DNA of 41,799 nucleotides from JBQCDV01 sp051960855 (GCA_051960855.1 JBQCDV010000114.1:1-41799); one strand, 5' to 3'; shown: positions 1 to 9,039, counted from the stretch's first letter. A program made the numbers and translations. The notes: generated from the sequence alone by a model not told the origin.

Positions 1-303
1 CGCGTAAGGGAACCCACTAGAACCACACCGGGGCACTAGCTCCTTTGAACCCGCACTCGCGCACCCCGGGGGGGGCCGGCCCAACCGCGCCGCCCCCCTC
101 CGACGTGCCTGCCGCGGGACATCGCGCCGCGCACCGACTTCTCGCACCGCGCCCGCGCCGCGTCGCTCAGCCCCGGGCTTGTCGCAATGCCACGGCGCTG
201 AACGCCTCAGGCACCTGCCGACGATGCGGCCGGACCACGAGGGCTGCCCGGACGCAGGCGCGGCTGGGCTGTCAGCCGGGGCATGTTTCTCCCCGTTGAC
301 CGG
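1..303. other. Non-coding left edge, downstream of the restriction gene
   Basis: No reading frame here looks like a real gene. The stretch contains a run of eight or more G around 67-75, C-rich tracts, and a weak 5-bp inverted repeat (CGGGG/CCCCG) around 278-296 that could help end transcription of the restriction gene. There is no clear U-tract. The first bases (1-12) differ at only one position from a segment of the tRNA-Thr 3' part at 7198-7209, but the similarity stops there, so an attachment-site remnant is only a weak possibility. Confidence 0.5.
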
Positions 304-3300
304 TCACGCGATGAGCTCGGCGCTCTCGGCGATGCTGGGGTTCTGGTTCGCCAGGATGTCGAGGTCGGGAAGGGCGTCGACGATCTCCATCGTTCGGATG
401 CTGACGGTGACGATGCGGGCGAGCAGGTCGAGGATGTAGCGCGGGTCGCCAACCTCCCGGGCCCAGTCGTTGGGGTCATTGACGATCCCCGACGCCTTGT
501 CAGGCTTGACCTGGTAGCGCTCCAGGATCCACTCGACCGCTGAGCGGGACCCCAGCATGTACCGGTGCGCCTGCTCGGGGACGCCGGTCACGGTGATCCG
601 GTCGTTGACGACGACGGTGGACCGGTCCGTCTTCAACCCGGCGGCCTTCTGCTCCGGCGTGGGCTTGCCGAAGCGCATCCTCTCCACCCGGTAGTAGGCG
701 TAGCGGTCCCCGCCGGGCGCCGGTGCGGCGTCCAAGCCGCCCAGCGGGTACGCCTCCACGGTCTCGTAGCCCACGTGCAGGGCGGCCAGCTCCCGGCCCG
801 CGGCGATGTACGGCGCCGGGTCGGCGACCAGCGGGATCCGTGGCAGCGCCCGCTTCAGGTCGGCGGCGTACCGGCTGCGGTAGTCCGTGGAGTGCAGCAG
901 CCCGTAGCAGTAGTAGAAGACGTCGTCTTTCGTGAGCCCGGCAGCCGGGTAAGCGGCGGTGAACCTGTCGAGGGCAGCGTCGGTGATGTTGTCGACGCGA
1001 CTGTACCCATCGACCACGTCTCCGCCGGGCTCGTCGAAGTCCAGCGTCCCGTCGTCGCCGACCCGTTGCCAGGTCCATCGCGAGTAGAACTGACCGTTTG
1101 AGCCGGCGCCGGTCACGTGCAGATCGGGGAGAACGTCGAGCGCGACCCCCGAGAACGGCACAGCTGAGCCGGTGCCCACGAGGTAGAAGCCGATGTTGTC
1201 GTGCTCCGGGGTGGGGAACATCCGCGGCAACTGGTAGACGGTGTTGTTCCAGCGGCGGTCGCTGTACACCCACTGCTTCGTGAACGGTCGGTACATCGAC
1301 CGGACAACGGCCTCCGGGCGATAGGTGTAGCGCACCCCGCGGGCGACGTCCGCGAGCGGGACCCGGTCCCAGCTGATGCGGGTGGGATCGCGGTCCGGGT
1401 CGTTCCCGGCAGCCACGCGCTCTACCTGCGTGTTGTAGAAGGCCAGGGTGGCCCGGGTGTTGGACTCGAGCACCTGTCGCGACATGTTGTAGTTCCAGGC
1501 GTCGCGGTTGGTCTTCAGACCCCCGGAGTAGATCTTGAACACCGCCGGCCCACCCTCGCGGTCAGCAACGGGCAGGTAGGTGGCGAAGTCGTCGCTGCGA
1601 ATGGTGAGCCAGTCGCCGTGCTCGTTCGGGGTGAGTTCGACCGCGTCAAGGCCGGCGAGGGACCCGGCTGCGGTGATCGCGGCGAGCTTGGCGTCTCGGT
1701 CGAGGTAGTCGCCGATGTCGGTGTAGCGCAGCACCGCCCCTCCGCCGGGCCGGACCTGGTCAGGGTCGCGAACCAGCACGGTGATCGCGACGGTGGCCCG
1801 GGATCCGGCATCGAAGACGCTGCCCCCCTCCTGTCGGCGAAGTTCGCCTGCGGTGCGTGCGTTGCCGCGCAGGTTGTAGACGTGGATGGCGGTGAACTCC
1901 TCGGCCAGGGTCTGCCGGAGCCCGTCAGCGGTGTTGGCGTCGAGGAAGCCGCCGTTGGTGACGAAGGCGATCACGCCGCGGTCGCGGATCCGCAGGGTCG
2001 CCCACTTGATCGCCCGAATGTAGGAGTCGTAGAGGCTGTTCTTCAGCGTGGCAGTCGACCGGGCGGCGTAGGTGTCCCGGATGGCGGTGTCGATGCTGGG
2101 GTACGCGGTGTTGGCGTTGTTGTCGTTCGCCGAGTCCTGACCGACCGAGTAGGGCGGGTTGCCGACGATGACGGTGATCGGCAGGGCGCGCTGGCGTTCG
2201 ATGCGGGCGTTGTTGGTGGGGAAGATGTCCAGGTCGTCTCGGTCGCCGTCCTCGTAGGACTGGAAGGTGTCGGTGAGCACCAGCCCGGGGAACGGCTCGT
2301 AGTCCGCCGCCGAGCCCAGGGAGCCGGTGACGATGTCCTGGTAGGTGGTCTCGATGTTGACCGCGGCGATGTAGTAGGCCAGCAGCAGCATCTCGTTGGC
2401 GTGCAGCTCATTGGCGTACTTGCGGGCCAGGTCCTGCGGCTGGATGAGACCGAGCTGCAGCAGCCGCACGATGAAGGTGCCGGTGCCGGCGAACCCGTCC
2501 AGGACGTGCACGCCCTCGTCGGTGAGTCCCTGGCCGAAGTGCTCGCGCAGCACCTCATCAGCCGACCGGAGGATGAAGTCGACGATCTCCACGGGGGTGT
2601 AGACGATGCCGAGCCGGTCGACGGTCTTCTTGAACGCGGTGGCGAAGAAGGTGTCGTAGAGCTGGACGATGAGCCGCTGCCGGCCCTCGGCGGTGTCGAC
2701 CCCGGCGACCCGCATCCGCACCGAGTCGTAGAACTTCTCCAGCGAGGAGTTCTCGTCGTCCAGCGCGTGCTCGTCCAGGGCGGCGAGCATCCGCTCCATG
2801 GTCTGGGCGACCGGGTTGGTGGCGGCGAAGTCGTAGCCGCCGAACAGCGCGTCGAACACCGGGCGGGTGATCAGGTGCTGGGCGAGCATCTCGACGGCCT
2901 CGGTGCCGGTGATGCCGTCGTTCAGGTTGCCGCGCAGCCCGTCGAGGAACCGGTCGAACTCGGCCGTCACCGTCGGGTTGCCGCCGCCCAGCAGCGCGGT
3001 GATGCGGGTCATGTGCCGGGCGGCGATGTCCGCGACGTCGGCGGCCCACTGCTCCCAGTACTTCCGGCTGCCGACCTTGGCGACGATGCGGGCGTAGATC
3101 GCCTCGCGCCACTCATCGAGCTGGGCCAAAGTCAGCGGCAGCATCGGCTGGCCGTACCGGCCGTCCCCGGCACCGTGACCGTCTCCGTCGCCGGGGGTGG
3201 GCACACCGATGACGTTGATCCGGTCGTCGCGGGCGCTGGTCAGCTCGATGCGATTGACCATGGCGTTGAACCGCTCGTCGTGGGCGCGCAGCGCCTGCAG

Positions 3301-5178
3301 CACCTCCCACACCGCGGCGTACCGCTTGTTGTCCCGCAGCGCTTGCTCCGGGCTCGTCCCGGCCGGGACCCCGACCGGCAGGATGATGTAGCCGTACTGC
3401 TTTCCCGGCGCCTTGCGCATCACCCGCCCGACGGACTGCACGATGTCCACGACCGACTTGCGCGGGGCGAGGAACATCACCGCGTCCAGCGCCGGGACGT
3501 CCACCCCCTCGGACAGGCAGCGGGCGTTGGTGAGGATGCGGCAGGTCCCGTCTGGGACCTCGGCGCGCAGCCAGTCCAGGCGGGCGTTGCGCTCCAGGGC
3601 GTTGAAGGTGCCGTCGACGTGCTGGATCTCGCAGGCCAGCGGCGGCTCGGTCTGGCCGGTGAGGGCCTCGTTGTAGGTCCGCACCGTCGAGGTGAACAGC
3701 GCCTGCACGGTGCGGCTGTCGGCGATGGTGCCGGCGAACGCGACCGCGCGGCGCATCGGCTGCGGGTCGGTGTCGAAGGGGTGCTCGAGGTCGCCGCGCT
3801 TGGCCAGCCCGTTCCAGCAGCCGATGATCTTCGCGGCGTCGTCGAGCTTGAGCTCGCCGTCCTCGGCCAGCTGCACCTGGAAGGTGCGGGCCACGGCGGT
3901 CTCGTCGACGGCGAGCACGAGGACCTTGTAGTCGGTGAGCAGGTCGCGGGCGACGGCCTCGCCGAACCCGAGGCGGTGCAGCTCGGGGCCGTAGACGGTC
4001 TCGTCGTCCATGGAGGCGAGCACGGCGTTGGCCTCCCCCGCCTTCGCCTTCGATGAGTCGTCGTAGATCCGCGGGGTGGCGGTCATGTACAGCCGCTTGG
4101 CCGTCGGCAGGTAGGTGTCGTCGTGGACGCGGACGAACGACGACTCGTCCTCCCCGGCCAGGGTCGCGCCGGTGGTGCGGTGGGCCTCGTCGCACAGGGT
4201 GAGGTCGAACCCGTCGATGCCGGCGGCCTGCCGGGCGCGGGCGACGACGTCCAGGGACTGGTAGGTGCTGAACACCACCGTCATCGCGGCGGTGTCGGCC
4301 GCGGCGAACGCCAGGCGTCGGGCGAGCACGTCGACGTCGGTGGTCGCCGGCAGCGCCAGGTCGACCGCGGAGATGTCCTCCCCGGTGCGCGTGGCCTTGC
4401 GGTCCGAGCACACCGCGAGCGGCGCGAGCGGGAGGACGGCTTCGGTGGCCCACTCCCTCAGCGACTGGCTGAGCAGGCTGATCGAGGGCACCAGGAACAG
4501 CACCGTGCCGCCGGCGCCGACCTGTCGTTCGGCCAGCCGCAGCGAGGTGAACGTCTTGCCTGTGCCGCAGGCCATGATCAGCTTGCCGCGGTCGTGGGTC
4601 TCGAAGCCGCGCAGGACGTCGGCCAGCGCCGTGGACTGGTGCGGCCGCAGCTGCTTGCCCGGCCGGGTGGTGAGCTGCTGAGGGTGCTCGAGGGAGAACT
4701 GCGACCAGTCCACCGGGGACGCGGCCAGGTCCGACACCCCGAGCCTGCGGACCGGGATCTGCTGCCCAGCGATGGCGCTCTCGGCATTGGCGTTCCACCT
4801 GTCGGTGGTGGAGACGATCAGCCGCTCGGTGAACCCGTGCTTGCCGGAGGCGGCGAGGAACGAGTCGATGTCGGGCTTGGCGATCGTGGTGCCCGGGGCG
4901 AAGAACTTGCACTGGATCGCCACGGTGCCGCCGGTGAGGCGGTCGGCGGCCACCAGGTCGATGCCGGTGTCGGGCTTGCCGTCGCGGCCCGGCCACTGCC
5001 GCCACAGCCACACGTCGCTGAACTGCTCGGCGTAGACCGGGTCGGTCCGCAGGAACGCCTGGATCAGCAACTCCAGCTTGCGGCCCTTGTCCGCCTCCGA
5101 GCTCGCCGCTGCCCGCAGCTCGTCCAGCACGTCATGGATCGTCGCCCCCACGGGAGCCGATCCTGCCTCATCCACCAC
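304..5178 (-). CDS. Type ISP-like single-polypeptide restriction-modification enzyme (nuclease-helicase-methyltransferase)
   Basis: This 1624-residue protein combines restriction and modification in one chain. Domains in order: an Mrr-like nuclease with D74 and a QCK triplet at 89-91; an SF2 helicase core with Walker A ACGTGKT (K208), DEAH at 330-333 and a TATP motif III; a second RecA domain ending in QSVGRVMR; a helical coupler; and an N6-adenine methylase with a DGFAGTG SAM motif near 894-900 and NPPY at 1007-1010. The remaining 600 residues should hold target recognition. Length and order match the LlaGI/LlaBIII Type ISP family, in which the enzyme methylates one strand of an asymmetric site and uses ATP-driven translocation for cleavage. 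All key motifs are intact. The start is GTG-GTG at 5178, with no separate methylase or specificity subunit nearby. Other fused nuclease-helicase-methylase defence proteins are the main alternative. The sequence specificity cannot be read from the sequence. Confidence 0.88.
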   Translation of the reverse strand: MVDEAGSAPVGATIHDVLDELRAAASSEADKGRKLELLIQAFLRTDPVYAEQFSDVWLWRQWPGRDGKPDTGIDLVAADRLTGGTVAIQCKFFAPGTTIAKPDIDSFLAASGKHGFTERLIVSTTDRWNANAESAIAGQQIPVRRLGVSDLAASPVDWSQFSLEHPQQLTTRPGKQLRPHQSTALADVLRGFETHDRGKLIMACGTGKTFTSLRLAERQVGAGGTVLFLVPSISLLSQSLREWATEAVLPLAPLAVCSDRKATRTGEDISAVDLALPATTDVDVLARRLAFAAADTAAMTVVFSTYQSLDVVARARQAAGIDGFDLTLCDEAHRTTGATLAGEDESSFVRVHDDTYLPTAKRLYMTATPRIYDDSSKAKAGEANAVLASMDDETVYGPELHRLGFGEAVARDLLTDYKVLVLAVDETAVARTFQVQLAEDGELKLDDAAKIIGCWNGLAKRGDLEHPFDTDPQPMRRAVAFAGTIADSRTVQALFTSTVRTYNEALTGQTEPPLACEIQHVDGTFNALERNARLDWLRAEVPDGTCRILTNARCLSEGVDVPALDAVMFLAPRKSVVDIVQSVGRVMRKAPGKQYGYIILPVGVPAGTSPEQALRDNKRYAAVWEVLQALRAHDERFNAMVNRIELTSARDDRINVIGVPTPGDGDGHGAGDGRYGQPMLPLTLAQLDEWREAIYARIVAKVGSRKYWEQWAADVADIAARHMTRITALLGGGNPTVTAEFDRFLDGLRGNLNDGITGTEAVEMLAQHLITRPVFDALFGGYDFAATNPVAQTMERMLAALDEHALDDENSSLEKFYDSVRMRVAGVDTAEGRQRLIVQLYDTFFATAFKKTVDRLGIVYTPVEIVDFILRSADEVLREHFGQGLTDEGVHVLDGFAGTGTFIVRLLQLGLIQPQDLARKYANELHANEMLLLAYYIAAVNIETTYQDIVTGSLGSAADYEPFPGLVLTDTFQSYEDGDRDDLDIFPTNNARIERQRALPITVIVGNPPYSVGQDSANDNNANTAYPSIDTAIRDTYAARSTATLKNSLYDSYIRAIKWATLRIRDRGVIAFVTNGGFLDANTADGLRQTLAEEFTAIHVYNLRGNARTAGELRRQEGGSVFDAGSRATVAITVLVRDPDQVRPGGGAVLRYTDIGDYLDRDAKLAAITAAGSLAGLDAVELTPNEHGDWLTIRSDDFATYLPVADREGGPAVFKIYSGGLKTNRDAWNYNMSRQVLESNTRATLAFYNTQVERVAAGNDPDRDPTRISWDRVPLADVARGVRYTYRPEAVVRSMYRPFTKQWVYSDRRWNNTVYQLPRMFPTPEHDNIGFYLVGTGSAVPFSGVALDVLPDLHVTGAGSNGQFYSRWTWQRVGDDGTLDFDEPGGDVVDGYSRVDNITDAALDRFTAAYPAAGLTKDDVFYYCYGLLHSTDYRSRYAADLKRALPRIPLVADPAPYIAAGRELAALHVGYETVEAYPLGGLDAAPAPGGDRYAYYRVERMRFGKPTPEQKAAGLKTDRSTVVVNDRITVTGVPEQAHRYMLGSRSAVEWILERYQVKPDKASGIVNDPNDWAREVGDPRYILDLLARIVTVSIRTMEIVDALPDLDILANQNPSIAESAELIA

Positions 5179-5202
5179 CGCCGTTCGGGACGAACGGCGG
5201 TG
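5176..5202. promoter_or_regulatory. Perfect 27-nt palindrome abutting the restriction gene start
   Basis: The arms CACCGCCGTTCG (5176-5187) and its exact complement (5191-5202) flank a 3-nt centre. On the minus strand the right-hand end of the palindrome is the first GTG of the restriction gene, so the hairpin would bury the purine-rich pre-start sequence and the start codon. It could be a protein operator, an RNA switch that blocks translation, or an integrase terminator. A terminator is less likely because no U-tract follows. The perfection of the 12-bp arms is seen directly; the role is inferred. Confidence 0.6.
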
Positions 5203-5247
5203 TTTCGCTCTCGAACGCTCAGGGGCGGCGGCGGCGTCCGCGCCGGG

Positions 5248-6723
5248 TCAGCCGCTGCGGCCACGTGAGCCCGCCTCCGGGTGGGCCGAGCGCCTCGGGT
5301 CGGCCGGCGAGCCGGGAGGCGCGGCGGGAGGGTCTGGGTGGGTGGCGGCCGCGGGAATGGCCGTCGGCGACTCTTCCAGTTTGGCGCGGACCTGCTCGTG
5401 GGTTTTGTCCGTGGTGCCGTAGTAGTAGCGCTCCACGGTGGCCATGTCCTCCCACCCGCCCTGGGCGAACAACTCAGCCTTGGTGTAGTGCCAGTTGTCC
5501 ACTGCGGTGCAGGCGTAGCGGTCCCGGAGGCTGTGCAGGGTGAACCGCTGGTGCCGCCGGGTCCGCCCGTTGGCGTGCGTGATCGTCGTCACCGGTGCCC
5601 AGTCGTCGGCGAACTTCGCCAACGCGCGGACCCACACCTTTCCCCGCAGGTTGCTGTGCCACCAGACCTGCCCCTCAGGAGAGGGGAAGTACAGGGCCAG
5701 CGGGTTGGTCCCCGCCTTCTGCTCCTTCAGGGCGGCCTCGCCGCGGGCGCCGAGCCACGCGCGCAGGTCGAACCCCGTCGGATTCTTGCCCCTCGACGGG
5801 ATCACGACGTCGCGGACCTTGTCGGCCTTGGGCAACTCGCTGCTGCGCCCGCCCTCCTCGCTGGTCTGCCAGCGCACCTGTACCTCCCAGGCGGTGAGGT
5901 CGACGAGGTTGCCGAGGCGGGCATCGGCCACGGCCGGGTCCGCGGTGAGCATGATGCCCTCGGAGAAGCGCAGACCGGTAGCGGCGAAGGTCTGCACGAG
6001 GCCTTCGCTGTGTGCGTCGATTTCGCCGCAGGCGGTTGCCCAGGCGTTGACCTGTGCGAAGGTCAGCACGCTGCCCCGTGGCACGGCGCTGCGCGAGGTG
6101 CCGGCGAGGCGGGCCAGGTCCTTCAGCGGCTTCGGCTCCTTCCAGCCGTCGGGCGCTCGCCACTCTGCCTTGTCGCACATCGCGACCTGCTCCGGGCGCA
6201 CGTAGTCGTGGCGTTCTCCCCAGGTGAGCAGGTGCCTGTAGCGGTTCTTCAGGAACTTTCCACGCTTGCTGGTTCCGGCGCTCTGCACGCCCTTCCGGAG
6301 GTGCTCGACGTCCAGATCGGCGCAGACCACCCCTTCGGTTTCTCTCCGGAGCCCTGCCAGGTCGCGGCGCCTGTCGTTGAAGGTGGTGGTGTCCCAGCCG
6401 CCGGCCAGGTGCTGCTGGAGGTAGTCCTCGATCAGCGTGGCGACGCTGGACTCCGCCCGCGGCTGGGTGCGTCGGCGGACGGTCTCGACGGCGGCGAGTA
6501 CCGCGGCGTGCAGCTGGTCCAGGCTACGTCCGCCGCTGAGCTCGCCGCGTCCTGCGGGCGTGGTGTAGAGCACGCGCCAGGTGGCCCGGGTACCGCGCGG
6601 CGGGTGGATGACCACCGGCCAGTCCTGCAGTTCGACGGGGCACTTCTCGCTCAGCGCGGTTTCGTACCGTTCGCGGGTGGCCTGGTCCGGCGGCACCGGA
6701 GTGCGCCGCGGCGCGCCGCTCAT
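5248..6723 (-). CDS. int: Tyrosine-type site-specific integrase
   Basis: This 491-residue phage or island-type tyrosine recombinase likely inserts and excises the neighbouring element at the tRNA-Thr gene. The C-terminal catalytic domain shows the expected residues: R252 in ATGLRFSEG, H397 and R400 in HSLRDRY, a GGW in place of the usual LGH, and a triple tyrosine at 433-435 that contains the nucleophile. The N-terminal half should contain the arm- and core-binding SAM-like domains. The ATG at 6723 is chosen because it overlaps the stop of the upstream small gene (ATGA); the frame stays open further upstream but that part lacks family character. The tail after the tyrosine is proline- and arginine-rich and probably disordered. 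The gene points away from the tRNA, as in many integrative elements. Confidence 0.9.
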   Translation of the reverse strand: MSGAPRRTPVPPDQATRERYETALSEKCPVELQDWPVVIHPPRGTRATWRVLYTTPAGRGELSGGRSLDQLHAAVLAAVETVRRRTQPRAESSVATLIEDYLQQHLAGGWDTTTFNDRRRDLAGLRRETEGVVCADLDVEHLRKGVQSAGTSKRGKFLKNRYRHLLTWGERHDYVRPEQVAMCDKAEWRAPDGWKEPKPLKDLARLAGTSRSAVPRGSVLTFAQVNAWATACGEIDAHSEGLVQTFAATGLRFSEGIMLTADPAVADARLGNLVDLTAWEVQVRWQTSEEGGRSSELPKADKVRDVVIPSRGKNPTGFDLRAWLGARGEAALKEQKAGTNPLALYFPSPEGQVWWHSNLRGKVWVRALAKFADDWAPVTTITHANGRTRRHQRFTLHSLRDRYACTAVDNWHYTKAELFAQGGWEDMATVERYYYGTTDKTHEQVRAKLEESPTAIPAAATHPDPPAAPPGSPADPRRSAHPEAGSRGRSG

Positions 6724-7040
6724 GCCGTCCGCCGCGCGGGCCGGAGCTGCATCGTCAGCGGCTGACCGGGCCGGCTCGGGGTGGTGCCGGGGCGGGGCCT
6801 CGGGGGCGCGGTGCGGCGGGGTCGCCCGGGGCGCCAGGTGCGCATGAAGGCGCGGACCTCGTCGGCGTGCCACAGCCGGTCGCCGTCGCCGACGGGGGCG
6901 GGGAACTGCGGGTGCAGCGCGATGGCGAAGGCCCAGCTGCGCTGGCGCCCGGCCAGGTGGGCGATGTGCTGCCAGGTCCACAGCTCGTCGTTGAGGTCGG
7001 CTGCCGCGATCGCGGCGCGGTCGGTGTCGTGTCGGCTCAT
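6720..7040 (-). CDS. Small DNA-binding, excisionase-like protein
   Basis: This 106-residue protein is translated just ahead of the integrase and overlaps it by 4 bp (ATGA), suggesting coupled synthesis. The middle part (LWTWQHIAHLAGR, then DGDRLWHADEVRAFM) looks like a winged-helix or MerR/AlpA-type helix-turn-helix in which a helix is followed by a 'determine-and-enter' strand, as in recombination directionality factors. The last 30 residues are Pro/Arg-rich. The start is ambiguous: ATG at 7040 is used here, but the frame also has an upstream start at 7145. The excisionase role rests on size, position and fold impression, not on a strong motif. Confidence 0.55.
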   Translation of the reverse strand: MSRHDTDRAAIAAADLNDELWTWQHIAHLAGRQRSWAFAIALHPQFPAPVGDGDRLWHADEVRAFMRTWRPGRPRRTAPPRPRPGTTPSRPGQPLTMQLRPARRTA

Positions 7041-7194
7041 GGCCAGACCGGTCCGGGGCCGCACCGGGGCCGCAACCTCCGCATCCCGGCGGCGCGACCT
7101 AGTGGCAGAAGTGTGGCAACGCCGCACCAGTACGAGGTGGGTCATCGACGGCTCTCCCTGCGTCTGTGCAGGTCAGAGCCATCGCTGACGTCGG

Positions 7195-7268
7195 AGCCGC
7201 CTAAGGGAATCGAACCCTTGACCTACGCATTACGAGTGCGTCGCTCTGGCCGACTGAGCTAAGGCGGC
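7195..7268 (-). tRNA. thrT: tRNA-Thr (CGT anticodon)
   Basis: The minus strand folds into a complete cloverleaf of 74 nt: acceptor GCCGCCT/AGGCGGC, a D-arm GCTC/GAGC, anticodon arm ACGCA/TGCGT with loop CTCGTAA (anticodon CGT, threonine codon ACG), and a T-arm AAGGG/CCCTT with TTCGATT loop. No CCA is encoded. Its 3' end faces the excisionase and integrase genes, so it is the likely integration target of the island, with the T-arm and acceptor end kept intact by the element. Confidence 0.96.
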
Positions 7269-7289
7269 AGCGCCCGAAGGCACCCGGGA

Positions 7290-7295
7290 AGTGTA
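7290..7295 (-). promoter_or_regulatory. Candidate -10 box of tRNA-Thr
   Basis: TACACT on the minus strand lies 21 nt upstream of the mature tRNA 5' end, allowing a short leader for RNase P. No convincing -35 was found. Confidence 0.35.
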
Positions 7296-7302
7296 CAGGG
7301 GC

Positions 7303-8940
7303 CTAACCGCAGCGGGTGCCGTCCTTCGGCGGCGTGCCCTCGAGCAGGTAGCGGTCGACGGCGCTGTCGATGCAGGGGCTCCCCCGCCGGTAGGCCGTGT
7401 GACCGTCGCCGTTGTAGGTCAGCAGCACACCCGAGTCGAGCTGGTGGGCGAGGCCGACGGCCCACTGGTAGGGCGTCGCGGGGTCGCGGATCGTGCCGAC
7501 CACGACGATCGGCGGCGCGCCCGGCGCGGCGACCGCGTGCGGCTGCATCTCCGGGGGCACCGGCCAGTAGTGGCAGGGCAGGGACGACCATGCGATGTAG
7601 TCCCCGAAGACGGGAGACGCCTTCTCGAATTCCCCCTTCTGCTGCTCGACCTGCTGCGGGCCATTGGGCTCGGGCTTGTCGAGGCAGTTGACCGCGTAGA
7701 TGACGTCGTTCTGGTTGCTCGAGTAGGTGCCGTCGGGCTCCCGGTCGGCGTAGGCGTCGGCCAGCACCAGCAGCGCCGAGCCGTCGCCGCGCAGGCCGAG
7801 GGACAGCGCCGTCCGCAGCTGCGGCCAGAAACCCTCGTCGTACATCGCGAAGACGATGCCGAGGACCCCGAGTGCCTGGGTGAGCTTGCGTCCCTCGTCG
7901 TCGTCGGTGGGCAGCGGCGCTCGGTCCAGCCGGGCCAGAAAGCCCTCCAGCTGCAACCGCATCTGGTCCTCGCTGCCGCGGAAGGGGCAGTCGGAGCGTG
8001 TCCCGCAGTCCTTGAGGAAGGAGCTCAGCGCGAGCTCGAAGCCCTTCGCCTGCCCGAGGTTGACCTCCTCGCTAGTGCTGCGGGGGTCGAGGGCGCCGTC
8101 GAGCACCATCCGCCCGATGTGGGTCGGGAAGAGGTCGCCGTAGATGGCGCCGATGAAGGTGCCGTAGGACTTGCCCAGGTAGTGCAGCTTGCTGTCGCCG
8201 AGGACGGCCCGCAGGACATCGAGGTCCCGAACGACGTCCCGCGTCCCCACGTGGGCGAGCAGCTCGCCGTTGCGGGCGTCGCACCGCTGCCCCAGCTGCT
8301 GGGACGCGTCGATGAGCTGCTGCTCCTCAGCAGGAGTGTCCGGCGATCCGTCCGCGGCGAGGTAGGCGTCGGTCTGCTTGTCCGTCAGACATCGGATGGG
8401 GTCGCTGTGCGCGACGCCACGGGGGTCGAAGCCGACAATGTCGTAGCGGGCGCGGACGTCCGCCGAGACGATCTGCGTGGCGTAGGCGGCGTACTGGACG
8501 CCGGAGCCGCCGGGACCACCGGGGTTGACGATGAGCGAGCCGATGCGGTGTGCCGGATTGCTGGCGCGCAGCCGGTTGACGTAGACGCGGGTGGTGGGCC
8601 CGTCCGGCTTGGCGTAGTCGATGGGCACCGTCAGCCACGCGCAGCCGAAGTCACTGCCGCCGCCGTCCTCGCCACAGGGCTGCCAGGCCAGCTTCTGCGA
8701 GTAGAAGCGCGCCAGCTTGGGGTCCTTGGCGGGATCGCCGGCATCACCCGACCCGGCCGTGGTCGAGGCGCCGGAGGCACTCGGCATGGCAGCCGGGCTG
8801 CTGCTGGCCGTCGACACGTTGGATCCGCCCGGGCCGCCGCTGTGGTCGGTCTGGGCGCCGCCGCCCGTGCACGCGGACAGGGCGAGGGTGGCGCCGAGCG
8901 CTGACGCGACCGCCAGCCGACTCCGAGACAACAACCGCAT
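7303..8940 (-). CDS. TAP-like alpha/beta hydrolase lipoprotein (tripeptidyl aminopeptidase family)
   Basis: This is a secreted, lipid-anchored serine hydrolase of 545 residues related to Streptomyces tripeptidyl aminopeptidases and mycobacterial CaeA-type hydrolases. A signal peptide ends in the lipobox LSAC, followed by a Ser/Gly/Ala-rich linker and then the alpha/beta-hydrolase fold. The nucleophile elbow is GKSYG (S258), the acid probably lies in RDPATPY, and the base in the GDGHTAY segment near the C-terminus. Such enzymes clip N-terminal peptides or esters outside the cell; the substrate here is unknown. The ATG at 8940 is preferred because GAGGA sits 5 nt ahead of it; an in-frame GTG at 8952 overlaps that site. 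It is a single gene with no obvious partner. Confidence 0.88.
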   Translation of the reverse strand: MRLLSRSRLAVASALGATLALSACTGGGAQTDHSGGPGGSNVSTASSSPAAMPSASGASTTAGSGDAGDPAKDPKLARFYSQKLAWQPCGEDGGGSDFGCAWLTVPIDYAKPDGPTTRVYVNRLRASNPAHRIGSLIVNPGGPGGSGVQYAAYATQIVSADVRARYDIVGFDPRGVAHSDPIRCLTDKQTDAYLAADGSPDTPAEEQQLIDASQQLGQRCDARNGELLAHVGTRDVVRDLDVLRAVLGDSKLHYLGKSYGTFIGAIYGDLFPTHIGRMVLDGALDPRSTSEEVNLGQAKGFELALSSFLKDCGTRSDCPFRGSEDQMRLQLEGFLARLDRAPLPTDDDEGRKLTQALGVLGIVFAMYDEGFWPQLRTALSLGLRGDGSALLVLADAYADREPDGTYSSNQNDVIYAVNCLDKPEPNGPQQVEQQKGEFEKASPVFGDYIAWSSLPCHYWPVPPEMQPHAVAAPGAPPIVVVGTIRDPATPYQWAVGLAHQLDSGVLLTYNGDGHTAYRRGSPCIDSAVDRYLLEGTPPKDGTRCG

Positions 8941-8976
8941 GAAGGTCCTCACGCACAGGGCCAGCCGGACGTTCCC

Positions 8977-8982
8977 ATCGTA
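8977..8982 (-). promoter_or_regulatory. Candidate -10 box of the TAP-like hydrolase gene
   Basis: TACGAT on the minus strand fits the actinobacterial TANNNT -10 and sits 36 nt upstream of the chosen ATG, leaving room for a leader with the GAGGA site. No clear -35 is visible. Confidence 0.35.
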
Positions 8983-9039
8983 GGCGGGACGACGGGCCGT
9001 CCGCGGGAGCAGTCACAGGCTATGGACGGACAGCCGGGG

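Noticed and set aside
1201..4056. A long open frame of 951 codons on the plus strand opposite the restriction gene
   Set aside because: It is antisense to a well-supported protein, is rich in Val, Gly, Arg and Asp, and has no domain motif; GC-rich codon bias explains it.
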